DNA of 64,000 nt from Schistosoma haematobium (taxonomy: Eukaryota; Platyhelminthes; Trematoda; Strigeidida; Schistosomatidae), in contig NC_067197.1 in NCBI RefSeq assembly GCF_000699445.3, positions 33,649,809 through 33,713,808 on the forward strand, given 5' to 3'. Position 1 is the stretch's first letter. Each line of letters starts with the position of its first letter. Made by a program: the position numbers and the translations under genes. Under the pieces are notes generated by a model. The model searched no databases. It saw only the letters and a program-made list of their open reading frames with translations, and was not told where the DNA came from. Positions 33,935 through 45,164 of the stretch are shown piece by piece.

Positions 33935-34092
33935 ATTTAGATGGTGGTGGTGGTGGTAGTGTCGAGTCACCTAGACTGGTGGCCACATTGCAACATGATC
34001 GATAGCATTCGATCTGCACTAATAAGGACTAGACAAGCATGACATTGATCACCACCCAGTGATCAATCAATTGTGACTGTTGAGTGATCTCG
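33935..34092 (-). mobile_element. SINE family C outer segment
   Basis: GAGTCACCTAGACTGGTGGC through CAGTGATCAATCAATTGTGA, inverse of 21780-21910. Lacks the tRNA-like part and hammerhead. Confidence 0.65.
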
Positions 34093-34172
34093 TGCTAATA
34101 CGCAAACGCCATCCAGTGCTATCAGGTTTTTAATGGTTGTCTAACTTGAAGTAGTTCATGGTTTCAACGGTA
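34093..34172 (+). mobile_element. SINE family B 3' fragment
   Basis: CCATCCAGTGCTATCAGG followed by the tail up to CATGGTTTCAAC; hammerhead 5' half missing. Confidence 0.6.
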
Positions 34173-34496
34173 CTTCGTTATAGTTAAATGTTCGTCAGCC
34201 ACGAAGACCCGCAATCATTTGTCTCTGTCTAACCGACATCCTCCTTGTCTCCCCTCCTCGATGATAAATTTAGACATTTTGATTTGGAGTTAAGTGACTC
34301 CACTTATATTATCCCAGCCAATTAGCGATCACACTTACTTCATTTGTATGGACAATACCAATTAACCGTTACAGTGGATTCCATCATATTCCTCTACATT
34401 CAAACAATTTTTTTTATACACTAAAATAAATGACACTGTTTTGTTCATACTCAATAGTTTTTAAATTTCTCATTTAGTCAAAGATCCCTGGTTACT

Positions 34497-35232
34497 TACC
34501 TAATTACTTACTTACTTACCTGTTACTTCTCGTTGAGGAGCATAGGCCTCCCACCAGCACTCCCCATCCAATCCCGTCCTGGGCAACCCTTTCCAGTTGC
34601 TATTCATTCTTTTCATGTCTGCCTCAAATTTTCGACGCAATATGTACTTCGGCCTTTCATTTGTCCGTTTCGCTTCCAAATTCCAAGTTAGAGCTTGCTT
34701 CGTGATGTAGTTTGATGTTTTCCGAAATGTATGACCTATCCACCTCTATTTTTTTCCTAATTTTTTCCTCAGCCGGAAGCTGGTTTGTCTTCCCTTACAG
34801 TAGGCTGTTGCTGATGGTGTCCGGCCACCAGACAATTCAGTATCTTACGTGGACAATTGTTTATAAATACTCATACCTTTCTGATTTTGGTTGTAGTAGT
34901 TCTCCACGTTTCAGCTCCGTACAGTAGGACTGTCTTGACATTCGCACTGAAGATTCAGATTTTGATGTTGGTTAACAGTTGTTTTGAGTTCCATATGTTC
35001 TTCAATAGTAGGAATGCGGCCCTTGCTTTGCCAATCTTCGCCACTACATCTGCATCGGATCCTTCTTGTTCATCGATGATGCTGACCAGGTGCGTGAAAG
35101 ATTTCACATCTTCCAGAGCTTCCCCATCAAGTGTGATTGGGTTGGTACTCACTGTGTTGTATTTGAGGATCTTGCTTTTTCTCTTATGTATGTTGAGGCC
35201 TACTGATTCAGAGGCTGCTGCTAGTTGGTAAT
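34497..35232 (-). mobile_element. RTE-clade (SR2-like) non-LTR element, 3' fragment
   Basis: The minus strand encodes the post-catalytic RT region (G-L-N-I-H-K, I-I-D-E-Q-E-G-S-D-A-D-V, K-I-G-K-A-R-A-A-F-L) and degraded C-terminus, ending in TAAGTAAGTAAT at about 34497. Shorter and more mutated than the copy 1.6 kb upstream; independent insertion. Confidence 0.8.
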
Positions 35233-35237
35233 CCAAT

Positions 35238-35998
35238 AAATATTGATGTAGATCATTTCGTCAGTTTTCACTCATCTTTGATTCAATCGATTCCTCTTTT
35301 GTACAGGAAGATATATTGAGAGAAACATTCATTAGATATTCCGACCTGATTCGCTTAGTAAGATCTGATGACGACTGGTTACACCACGCATTGCCCCAGT
35401 CAGTGAATATTATATGACATTGAAACTTGTTTGATGAAATGAGTTTTTTTTAATATTAGGAACCCTCAAACATACATTAATGAATATTACAAACTACGAA
35501 TCATTTGTCATGATCAATGAAAACATAATTCAAATTATTACAGAAAGTTCTGATTACAATAAATTGGTGGAAGTTTGTTTACATGAATATTGGTTAATTA
35601 TCTAAATACACTGTGACAGTCATAAATCCAGTTAATCAAGACTTACTTTTTTAATCAAAGGCAACGAAAATTCCCAAGTATAGAGATATCTATTATATCT
35701 TATTGTATAAATTGACATTATGAGTTTGCATAGTCTTCACTATATTTACTCCTGAAACATGCCGTCCACGCATCCATAAGAATATGTACATTAACTTATG
35801 TAAACCATTTAATTTTTTCATGTCTTATCTGTCAATATTGTTAACATTTTTGTAATTTGACTCCTGGGATATCTGTAGTGTGATCGCTCAGATTGATATT
35901 CAATAAATGTATAAAATCAAAGTAGACTTGAATTACTCATTTCCGAAACCACTGAATGATACTGTGAGTCACGTGAATTCTGCTTGACTTTTTCGTGA
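35238..35998. other. AT-rich gap
   Basis: Nothing recognised. Confidence 0.5.
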
Positions 35999-36004
35999 CA
36001 GGGT

Positions 36005-36735
36005 TACGAAGCGAACAAATATTATAAGCAGAGATGGATGGTAGCTAGCAGTCGAATACAGGAGGTAAGTTTTGTTTTATTTGGGACTTGTTAAATGGAT
36101 GTACCTGCATTTCACAGTTGATGTTCACACAAGTTAGCTTGTTTGTCACTTGTTTGTGTAATGAAGTAAAGTTTAATTCATCTTCGTATTGGTTGTTTGA
36201 ATTATCCTATTGATTTGGTATTATTTTACTTGAATCTTCCCATTGTTGTTTAGCACTGTAACTGATCAGTCTCTTATTAGTATATGTGCAAAGTGTGTGT
36301 ATTGCCTTTATATTGCTTTAATTCACAAGCATTATATGCAAAGATGGATAGTGACTAGCAGTGGAATCCAAGACGCGCGTTTCATCTCTTTTAAGACTCA
36401 TCAGCCGGACGTACCTGCGTCTCAGAGTTTGTGTTCACCCCGGGACTCGAACTCGGTACCGTTCGTTTCAAACACGAGCGCGTTATCCAATTAGCTACAA
36501 AGTCCTGATAACCGCTTGCTTGTGCAATGCGGTGAAGTTTAGATTCAATTGGTATTGTTTTACTTGAATCTTCCGATTGATGTTTAGCACTGGCCCGGAT
36601 TCCACTGCGAGGCACACTATCCATTTTCGCTTATCATCCTATTGATGTTCAGGACTGTAATTGATCAGTCTCTTATTGGCATATATATATCCTATGTGGA
36701 TTGCCAACAAGAGACTGATCAATTAGCAGCTCTAA
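36005..36735. mobile_element. SINE family A (SmAlpha-like) cluster
   Basis: Two to three partial SmAlpha units joined: hammerhead-end fragments at 36010-36130 and 36330-36490 (minus), tails at 36190-36310 and 36560-36735 in both orientations. The second unit keeps the minus-strand tRNA-like boxes (TAGCTAATTGGATAACGCGC; GAGTTCGAGTCCC) and an intact hammerhead. Confidence 0.8.
36368..36410 (-). ncRNA. Hammerhead ribozyme, SmAlpha type, intact
   Basis: Minus strand: GTCCGG then CTGATGA (36404-36398), stem II GTCT/AGAT, GAAA (36383-36380), stem III CGCGCG, UC and the 3' stem I arm TTGGAT, pairing six bases with three G-U pairs. Confidence 0.75.
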
Positions 36736-36758
36736 ACGTCAATGGGAAAACTCGGACA

Positions 36759-36761
<3 letters not shown>

Positions 36762-36813
<52 letters not shown>
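36762..36813. repeat. (TA)n microsatellite
   Basis: About 25 uninterrupted TA units between families A and C. Confidence 0.95.
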
Positions 36814-36814
<1 letters not shown>

Positions 36815-36816
<2 letters not shown>

Positions 36817-37020
36817 CAATAAATTGTGATTACATCTCAATCCTACAGGAGGTCAGTGGTAACGTCTATGACTGTGAAGCTGGGTGACACGGGATCGAAT
36901 CCATCGGGAAGCACCTGGTCCCTCAAGATTACAGGTACACCTTGCTGACGAGTGTCAAGTAGCACGAAACCCGGGTTCAGGGTTTCCTGTTGATAACCTG
37001 CAACCATCATCTTACCTAAA
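36815..37020 (+). mobile_element. SINE family C copy
   Basis: tRNA-like part GGTCAGTGGTAACGTCTATG with B box GGGATCGAATCC (about 36889-36900), then an intact hammerhead and TTTCCTGTTGATAACC. It differs from families A and B throughout, so it is an independent family with the same design. Confidence 0.8.
36937..36985 (+). ncRNA. Hammerhead ribozyme, family C, intact
   Basis: Stem I ACACCTTG (36937-36944) with CAGGGTTT (36978-36985): seven pairs (one G-U) and one mismatch. Core CTGACGA (36945-36951), stem II GTG/CAC with 8-nt loop (36952-36965), GAAA (36966-36969), palindromic CCCGGG stem III (36970-36975), UU, cleavage predicted after 36977. Stem II is short, so activity needs testing. Confidence 0.7.
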
Positions 37021-37024
37021 CCTA

Positions 37025-37876
37025 AACTTTATTCAAAATTTCTCCAACATCTTAATAAGTAGGATTGTAACTATAACTTCGACAATGTTTACAATCACTG
37101 AGAATTTTCGTTAAACAAAAGAAGGATAATTTTTATTCCAATTTACCATTTTATTTATCACGTATCAGCTAGTTCAATGGCAAAGTCTCCGTAAACCTAT
37201 ATTTTACACTAGTACATTATAAGATTTCTACTCTATAGACTAAGTAGTATCTAAATAGCTTAAAAACGTTATGAACTTCTAATGTTTAACAACATATATA
37301 TGTGATGACTTTGATAGATTGTGGACTGTTTTTGAATAAGATTATCAAATGATAACCTAAATGACTGGAGTCTGTTTACAAAATCAAATAAATTTGTGTC
37401 GAATCACAAGTTGAATTATTATTTACTGATAGTTAAGTTTCCCTTCAGTTGATATCGTGGAATTTCGTAGATTAACAGTACTACATTTCAAGATCAGATT
37501 GAATTGATCTCAATGCACATTCACTATTCTTCCAGTGTAAACACACATGTTCTCAAACATCTTGCTTTAAACAGTTTGATATTGAAAAAATAATGTAGTA
37601 TTATCTCAATATGCTACCAAAAACTAAACTATTTTCTCTAACTACAACTGTAGTTTAATGATTTGAACACAAGAGAAAATAAAGGAATACAAAAAATGGT
37701 ACAAAGTTAGGAGACTTGAATAATACAATATCATTTCCAGATCATATAAACATTCAATGAGCCTTATAATAAGGAACTGGGACAAATCTATCATAAACAG
37801 ATTTTGAAGTTGTACAACTAACTTGATATTATTTAGTCAATAAGCCAATATGAAACTAATTTTTCCCAGTGTTCAG
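37025..37876. other. AT-rich gap
   Basis: Nothing recognised. Confidence 0.5.
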
Positions 37877-37878
37877 AT

Positions 37879-37991
37879 AATAAGTAATTTAAAGCAAATG
37901 GTCTCTTTTATAAATTTCGATGGAACAATGAGAGGACAGAGTTGATCAGATCGACTTTGTCTTCTCATTGTTCTATCGAAATAAGTAATTT
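37879..37991. mobile_element. Hairpin insertion with 12-bp direct repeats
   Basis: AATAAGTAATTT at 37879-37890 and 37980-37991 bracket 89 bp containing a 28-bp inverted repeat (TTTCGATGGAACAATGAGAG against its near-complement, three mismatches). Sequence unrelated to the 17.3-kb hairpin but built the same way. It lies about 320 bp upstream of the P2X copy 2 start. Confidence 0.65.
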
Positions 37992-38307
37992 CTTAAAATA
38001 TATTTTAAATATCCATTTATATACTCATAAGTAAGTCATTGTAGTTTATGAAGAATAACATAAGTTAATTTTCAGTCATACTTCTAATTGGTCATTTTGA
38101 TAACCAATTGAGGCTATTTATTCATATGTAAACCAAATACAAAGTAAAAATTGGCATAAAACAATTCGTAAAGGAAATATTATTCACAGATATTGACTGA
38201 ATATGTATGGAAAAATAAACTTCAGGCCTAATTAACTTCAAAAAGAATTTAAATATTTTACTGAACATTGTGAAACATTACCTATTAATTTATAAATTAT
38301 TGAGCTG
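37992..38307. other. Immediate upstream region of P2X copy 2
   Basis: AT-rich, no similarity to the region upstream of copy 1, so the two genes do not share a promoter sequence. Confidence 0.5.
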
Positions 38308-40197
38308 ATGGGATTTTTAAAGAGTCTTGTTGAAGGACTATTGGAATATGAAACACAGAAAGTGGTACAAATTCATTCAAAGAAAATTGGAGTCACATTT
38401 AGACTCATACAATTAGGAATTATTCTCTATGTTGTACTATGGGTGATGATCTATGAAAAAGGTTATCAATCATTTGATCAAGCAGTGAGTGGAGTGACTG
38501 CCAAATTGAAAGGTGTCGCTTTTGCCAACGTGACTAATAATCCATCACTTGGAGCCACTGTTTGGGATGCGGCTGATTATGTGATACCACCACAACAGAA
38601 TTCAGCATTCTTTGTGATGACCAATTTGATTTATACACCTGGACAGACATTGGGACATTGTGAAGAATCGCACGATGTTTTTGGTAATAGTTGTCATAAT
38701 GATTCACAATGTCACTCTGGACAGTTAGTTCAACGTGGTAGTGGGATACAAACAGGTAAATGTGTGAATTCTACAAGGCAAGCAAATTTACGTGTATGTG
38801 AAATATATGGTTGGTGTCCTACAGAACATGGTGTTATTCCGAGACCTCATTTATTATCATCAGCAGAGAATTTCACAGTAATACTGAAAAACAGTATCGA
38901 ATTTCCACGTTATCGAATAAAGCGCAGGAATATACTTAAATGGATGAGTCGTTTATTTTTGAAAACCTGTTTATATAATCCAAATGATGATAAATTGAAA
39001 TATTGCCCGATTTTTCGTCTCGGTGATATACTGAAATATTCTGATCCAGTAAATAAAGATATATGGGAGACTGGTGGTATGGTATCAATTCACATTGAAT
39101 GGAATTGTAATTTAGATTTCGATGAGGAGAAGTGTTTACCGAAATATGTATTTCGTCGATTAGATGACTTTGAGAGTAATGTGGCGAATGGATGGAATTT
39201 TCGATTTAGTCAACATTACATTGATGGTGGTGTACGTAAACGTAATTTGATTAAAGCTTATGGTATCCAGTTTTTTATAACAGTGTATGGAACTGGTGGT
39301 AAATTCAATATTTTAACATTTTCAATGAACTTTGGTTCTGGATTAGCACTACTCGGTATAGCAACAGTTCTATGTGATATGATCATATTGAATACAACTA
39401 GAAAACGTAGTGTATATCGAAAGGCTAAAATTGATTATATTGCTGAAAAACGCCGTAAACAACAAGAAGAAGAGCTGAAGAATAAATGTAAAGAAAATGA
39501 TTTTGATACAATGAAAAATAACGATAATAAATCGTTTGAATTGAAACTTTATCCCGGTAATTATCATCTTGACGAAATGAATACTGATAAAGTGCGAATT
39601 TACGATCGAAATAGTTTATCAATCTATGATCCTGTTTCACACCCCATGTGGGTAGATAATAATAATGAATGTAAAAAACGAGAAATGAGTAAGTGTCATT
39701 TACTTATTTCAAAAAATGAACAACTTTCTTTAGATCAACCAAGTTTTCTTGGATTTCATCATACTCCATCAACATCTTCATCACAAATTATCAACAATAA
39801 AAGAGAATCAAATAGTGAAAATAATTTAACAAATCGAATAACTAATCCTTTAAATGAATGTTTCACTTCTATTCCTTATAGAAATGAGAATAATAATATC
39901 TCTTTTCTTAAAAAGAATACTACATCAATCAATGATCTTATTTACACTACAACTAAGCATTCAATACAAAATTCAAAATATATTCAATGTGATTTAAAGT
40001 CAACACAATTGTCAACATTTATGAAAGAGTCAAATTTGAAAGCTACTACTACTACTACTACTCATACTACTAATAATACTACTCATACTGAAATTGAATT
40101 ATTAAAAACTATCTCAACATTACCAAAGTGTTGTACATCATTTATAAGACCAACAATTAATCCTCAACCAAATATTCTTATCTACCCAAGAAAATAG
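38308..40197 (+). CDS. P2X-type ATP-gated cation channel, copy 2 (629 aa, single exon)
   Basis: Same domain plan as copy 1, four residues earlier: Y-x-T-x-K (Y14-K18), TM1 about 29-49, K66 and K68, N-F-T (188-190), N-F-R (297-299), K316, TM2 about 332-359, all ten ectodomain cysteines (118, 129, 135, 152, 164, 170, 221, 233, 267, 276). The tail is 270 residues, low-complexity, with a Thr run, and unlike that of copy 1 beyond about 20 residues after TM2. Start is the ATG directly upstream of conserved sequence. Intronless. DNA is identical to copy 1 over 413 bp and 347 bp blocks but 21 of 58 bases differ just after the N-F-T codons. Role as for copy 1; different tails suggest different trafficking or regulation (inference). 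Confidence 0.93.
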   Translation: MGFLKSLVEGLLEYETQKVVQIHSKKIGVTFRLIQLGIILYVVLWVMIYEKGYQSFDQAVSGVTAKLKGVAFANVTNNPSLGATVWDAADYVIPPQQNSAFFVMTNLIYTPGQTLGHCEESHDVFGNSCHNDSQCHSGQLVQRGSGIQTGKCVNSTRQANLRVCEIYGWCPTEHGVIPRPHLLSSAENFTVILKNSIEFPRYRIKRRNILKWMSRLFLKTCLYNPNDDKLKYCPIFRLGDILKYSDPVNKDIWETGGMVSIHIEWNCNLDFDEEKCLPKYVFRRLDDFESNVANGWNFRFSQHYIDGGVRKRNLIKAYGIQFFITVYGTGGKFNILTFSMNFGSGLALLGIATVLCDMIILNTTRKRSVYRKAKIDYIAEKRRKQQEEELKNKCKENDFDTMKNNDNKSFELKLYPGNYHLDEMNTDKVRIYDRNSLSIYDPVSHPMWVDNNNECKKREMSKCHLLISKNEQLSLDQPSFLGFHHTPSTSSSQIINNKRESNSENNLTNRITNPLNECFTSIPYRNENNNISFLKKNTTSINDLIYTTTKHSIQNSKYIQCDLKSTQLSTFMKESNLKATTTTTTHTTNNTTHTEIELLKTISTLPKCCTSFIRPTINPQPNILIYPRK

Positions 40198-40850
40198 ACT
40201 GGAGAAAGAAAAAAAACAAAAAAATTCATACAATCTATTACATGTAAGAGGGTACAAATTGTTTTTTTTTGTTTTTCTTTTTGTGCATCAAATGATTCGT
40301 TATTCTATTATAAGAAATGAAAAAGAAACGATTTGAAAGAGTTAAAGAATTTAATACACTTTGATCAAATACTTCAACAATGTTTCTGTTTTTTTTTTGT
40401 TTTTTTTTTTGCTTTTTGAAAAATGAATATTTATTTGAACGAGGAATATTCTTTTCCTAAAATTTCTCATCGGGTTCTACAATTATCATATCCAAATTAA
40501 TAATTCATAAAATTGGCCAGGTTTAAAGCAGAGTACATTATTATCATTATTATTATTATTACACTAGTTAACCTTTTTGAGAGATTTATTCAGTATCCAC
40601 ACCTATGTGCTAATTCTTGCCTAATTCATATTATTCTGTATATTACGTAATTTCTGATCTGTGAACACAACATTCTCTCTCTCTCTCTTTCTTACCCCAT
40701 GTTGACCGTATTTATTCTGGTCACTATTTATCATACGATTTCATTTCACTTATAAACTAATTCAAGTTAGCACTTCATATTAGTCAGCTCCAACATTAAC
40801 GATTTGACTAGATTTCTAATGACAAACAATCCTTAATTCACGTGTTACAA
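40198..40850. other. 3' flank of P2X copy 2
   Basis: T- and A-rich runs; no canonical AATAAA close to the stop codon was found. Short (CT)n near 40676-40688. Confidence 0.5.
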
Positions 40851-40854
40851 TTTT

Positions 40855-41250
40855 ATTATTATTATAAGCTTTATTCAACATTATATTTTTGGTACAATAT
40901 AGAATTCTCAGCATAAAGTATTTCAACAAGTTTCCTTTTCTTATTGCTTGATCGACTGTGACGATAAATTTTGAGTGATGGCCAGTTAGATGTTAGGAGT
41001 TCGGCAATCCACATTTGAATAATGTTCATTCGTTTCAATGCATATTGCCAGCCACCATGATGTCGCTGATTATACCTTTTCGTAACCCGTACAGCGAAAG
41101 GTTGTAAACGTTTCATAAACGCGCCTGAATAGATTGTGAGCACAGTAGACATAATAATATGCTGAAACAAACAAGAAAACAGATAACGTGATGAAATATC
41201 TAGATCGAAGGAACAGGTAGCCCAGATAAATGATGTACTCTACCTTAAAC
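40855..41250 (-). repeat. Dispersed repeat D, copy 2 of 3
   Basis: Best preserved copy. The minus strand carries a 99-codon open frame (41170-40871) running to just before AATAAAGCTTATAATAATAA. I do not recognise the encoded sequence; being repeated three times it is not a single-copy gene. Confidence 0.65.
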
Positions 41251-41259
41251 TTGCCCAAT

Positions 41260-41862
41260 TTTATGGATTATTAATTTGGATATGATAATTGTAGAACCTG
41301 ATGTAAAATTATTGAAAGGAATATTCTTTGTTCATATCATTGTATTTTAGTAAAATGGGATTAGTTCAGCGAATATTTATTCAATAATCAATGATTTTAT
41401 GTTTTTAATCATGTTTTCATCAACTGGGAAAAAAGCACACTTTTTATTACATAACTAAATATTTTATATTTTAAATGGTTCTTATTGTTGCTGTTTTTCT
41501 CCTTTTTTTCCTGTTTAACCTAATCTATCATAATGTGTTATTGAATAATCTTCAATTCGATTGTTTTTTAATCGAGAGAAAAACAAACAAACAAACAACT
41601 TCATTGTCTGTTTTACATCACCATAGTAACGTACAAATATTTCTCAAGTTGTATATTTTAATTTTTTTTTAATAAATGGACTTGACAAATATTAAATGTA
41701 ACTATCATTCATAATGAATTAGGAATATGTAAATTATTATTAGCTTTGCTTCTATTTACTTTTTATTTTATGTCAACATATTCTATTTGAGATTTTTGGT
41801 TAATTATTTGTTGTTGTGTGTTCTTACAATGAAATAAACTATAGTTGATAAAACATAAAAGA
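41260..41862. other. AT-rich gap
   Basis: Nothing recognised. Confidence 0.5.
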
Positions 41863-41865
41863 TTT

Positions 41866-42078
41866 TTAAGTAAAGATGGATAGGTGGCGAGTAGTGCAAT
41901 CCAGGATGTGCGTTTCATCCTATTTGGGACTCGTCCACTGGATGTATCTGCATATGAGGTTTGATGTTCACTCTGGGACTCGAGATTATGAGTTAAGGCT
42001 ATATCGAGGCAATCCGTACAGGATGCATATATGCCAACAATAGACTGATCAATTGTAGTCCTAAATAACAATGGGAAA
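41866..42078 (-). mobile_element. SINE family A (SmAlpha-like) copy
   Basis: GTAAAGATGGATAGGTGGCG, minus-strand hammerhead with core changed to TGGACGA-like and the tail GAGGCAATCCGTACAGGATG. Ribozyme dead. Confidence 0.75.
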
Positions 42079-42449
42079 CAACACTAGGTGAATATAAATG
42101 ATTGTTTTTTCATAAACGTCACTTACTAAAACTCTATAATCATATTTTGATTTATTTGACATACATTATAGTCCATTAAGAAATAAAATGAAATCGTCAT
42201 AGTTGTTTGAAAGTATCGAAAATCGTGAAGTGTTTGTACAGTAATCTGAAGGCTAATAAAGAAAGTGATAAGATCAAGGTGGTCTGAAGATGAGAGATAA
42301 TTATTCACTTGATGAATATAAAGAAGAAAATTACTGAATATAATAATAACAGTACCAGTTATGAGAAAAATCAAAAAATGTTGCTAAGTACGGAAAATAA
42401 TAATTGAGGCTAATAAAACTGAAGAACGAGGGACTGAAAATGTTGTCGA

Positions 42450-42685
42450 AGCCTCTATGGCGTTAGAGATTAACACCATTGGACGACTACTCAGCGCGAT
42501 GCCGAGGGTCCTGGGGTCGAATCCCGCTAGCGAGATGGCGGATGCGGGTTGCTGAGGTCGCCCACACTAGGACTAAACGACCGTCCAGTGCTTCCAAGTT
42601 TTCTATGGTGGTCTAACATTAATTGACTCATGAATTCAACCATTAAATTTCTACAATCTCCACAAAATCCCTTTCTGATAAATCT
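42450..42685 (+). mobile_element. SINE family B copy
   Basis: Weak A box, B box GGGGTCGAATCCC, hammerhead with disrupted stem II and TAAA for GAAA, complete 3' terminus (CTCCACAAAATCCCTTTCTG). Confidence 0.75.
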
Positions 42686-42689
42686 CATT

Positions 42690-43875
42690 TTGTTAAGTTA
42701 AATCCATCTTCAATGTCATATTCCTATTTGTTATCACATTAAATTTTCATTATTCATGTTATATTTGAGTAGAAATTTAATGTTTTCAGTTATCACTTTT
42801 ATATTTTGTATTAACCTAACACAAAGTGAGCAGTAAGTTTCATTAGATCCTTTTCTAGAAGATGTCATTCATTTACTGTATTATTAAAATAAAATTACTT
42901 GACTTTCATACATTTAAGTGTTGTTTATATAACATAAATGAATGAAGTGTCATTTTCATCTGAAACTTTTGAGGAATCTGAAGCTATTTATTTCAGAAAA
43001 TGACATCAATGCACAACCATTGAAGATCATAAAAATCTTTAAAGATGCTTTTACTTAAATTGGGGATCTTAATTAGTCTACATTCACAACTATGCACAAA
43101 TTCGAAACAAAAGTTTTCGATAAGTTGTAATGATATTCTTCCATTGAATGAGTGACCAGTGTTTTATTTTCACATAACTGTATGACACAATTCATATTGC
43201 AAATTGGATGTTTGTCTCATTTTTAACTCAAATAATAACAAGTCTGTATCTAGTTATACTACTAATCAGATTGCCATACAGTTTAAAACATATGGAATGT
43301 TGTCAAGTGGATTACATTGGAACTTCAATTACCAAATGGTTTAAATGAAATCGTGTTTGAGGCAATTAGTTTAAAATTGTATAAACTTCAATATAGTTTT
43401 CAAATGTTTTCAATGCTAACAAGTTATATTTCATCAAAATAATAACAATTATGAAGATAGATTTTATGAATGAAATTTACTTAGGTATTTTCAGTTCATA
43501 ATTTAGATCATTTTCTTAAAACTAAGAATCAACTGTTCAATTATAACCGATTCATGTACTAAGTAAGCTACCAAACTTATGTATAAGAACTTTCGTTTAA
43601 ATTTGATCGAATCGTTTCATAGTATTTGAGCGTCAAGTTAATGTGAGACATTAAAGAGGAAGAATGTATTTGTAAAGTCTCAGAGAATGAATTTCAAGTA
43701 TATTCAACATTTCACCTGGCAATCTGGCTCAAACTTTTTCAAGGAAATATAAACAAACATCAAAATGATCGAACAGCTTGAACCAAGTTGCCAGACGAAA
43801 GGTTGAATCTACTACAAATTCATTCACTGAGATTTTACAAATATATTCTTCTTCTTTAATGTACCAAACTTTACT
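42690..43875. other. 1.2-kb AT-rich stretch
   Basis: Nothing recognised. Confidence 0.5.
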
Positions 43876-43879
43876 TTTA

Positions 43880-44460
43880 CATTACTTACGCCTGTTACCC
43901 TCAATCGAGCATAGGCCGCCGATCAGCATTCTTCCACCCACTCTGTCCTGAGCCTTCCTTTCCAGTTCTGTCCAATTTTTGTTCATTCTTCTCATGTCTG
44001 TCTCTATTTCTCGGTGTAATGTGTTCTTTGGTCTCCTCTTCCTGATTTCTTCCTCCTCTGGGGTCTGGTTTGTTCTCTCCCACAATAGGTTGTTGCTGAT
44101 AGTGTCTGGCCAACAGACCCGAAGTATTTTGTGTAGACAACTGTTAATAAACACTTGTATCTTCTGGACGATGGCTTTCATAGTTCTCCAAGTTTCCGCC
44201 TCACGCAGTAAAACTGTCTTGACATTTGTATTGAAAATTCTGACTTTGATGTTAGTTGACAGTTGTTTTGAGTTCCAGATGTTCTTCAGTTGTAAATATG
44301 TTGCTCTTGCTTTGTCGACCCGCTCCTTCGCATCTGCATCTGATCCATCGTGTTCACCAATGATGTTGACCAGATATGTAGAGTTTTTTACATTTTCCAA
44401 ATCTTCTCCGTCAATTTTGATTGGATTGGTGCATGCTGTGTTGTATCGGGGAAATGTACC
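43880..44460 (-). mobile_element. RTE-clade (SR2-like) non-LTR element, 3' fragment
   Basis: 172-codon minus-strand frame (44400-43882) covers the post-RT region: [43 protein letters not shown], ending E-G-N-R-R-K. An internal deletion relative to the 33-kb copy removes the W-I-G-H-T-L region. TAAG tail is minimal. Confidence 0.85.
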
Positions 44461-44769
44461 GAATTCATGATTTGTAAAATGAATACAGTGATTGTTTAAT
44501 TAAAATGTCCCTTTCTTTTTTATTCATTTCTTATTTGATATTCAATTATTATTGTTGTTCAATGCTCATTTTTATAAAAATCAATAATGTTAATTAATCA
44601 TTCAAAAAAAATGTTTTTTTTCGTTGAAACTATCATCACAACTATACGATTCAATAAATCAGAAGAAAAAATTATATTGAATTAAATGAACCAGAAACAT
44701 TTTCCCCGAGTATTATTATCCCATGCATTGAAGAAATCTTTGTTTTCACATATGAGAATAATTTTTTTT

Positions 44770-45035
44770 AGAAAAAAACGGTGTGGATATTTTAGTCATT
44801 TCAATAGTTGAAATCATGAGTCAATTGATGTTGGACATTAACACCGTTGGATGCCGGTTCAGTGCTCTCTCGCAAGACTGATGGGTCTTGGGTTCGAATC
44901 TTGAGAGGGGTGAGATTGTGGGTGCGCACTGCTGAGGAGTCCCATACTAGAATGAAATGGTCGTCCAGTGGTACCAGGTTTCTCATGATGGTCTAGCTTG
45001 AATTGATTCATGATTTCAAATATTGAAAAAAAACA
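44770..45035 (+). mobile_element. SINE family B copy with inverted 5' terminus
   Basis: Starts GTGTGGATATTTTAGTCATT (inverted 3' end), then the body with a deleted A-box region, B box GGGTTCGAATC and a hammerhead (44926-44971) with intact core and GAAA but weak stem II. Confidence 0.75.
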
Positions 45036-45164
45036 GTGGTTGATTCTTATCACTAGCTAACATTTGAGTAGAGTAATGTAGACGTTTTACAGTAGTTTGT
45101 TTGTTTACATTTTCAGTTAAAATTCTGTTTTGAATAGATATAAATCATTAAAAAAGTGGCGTAC

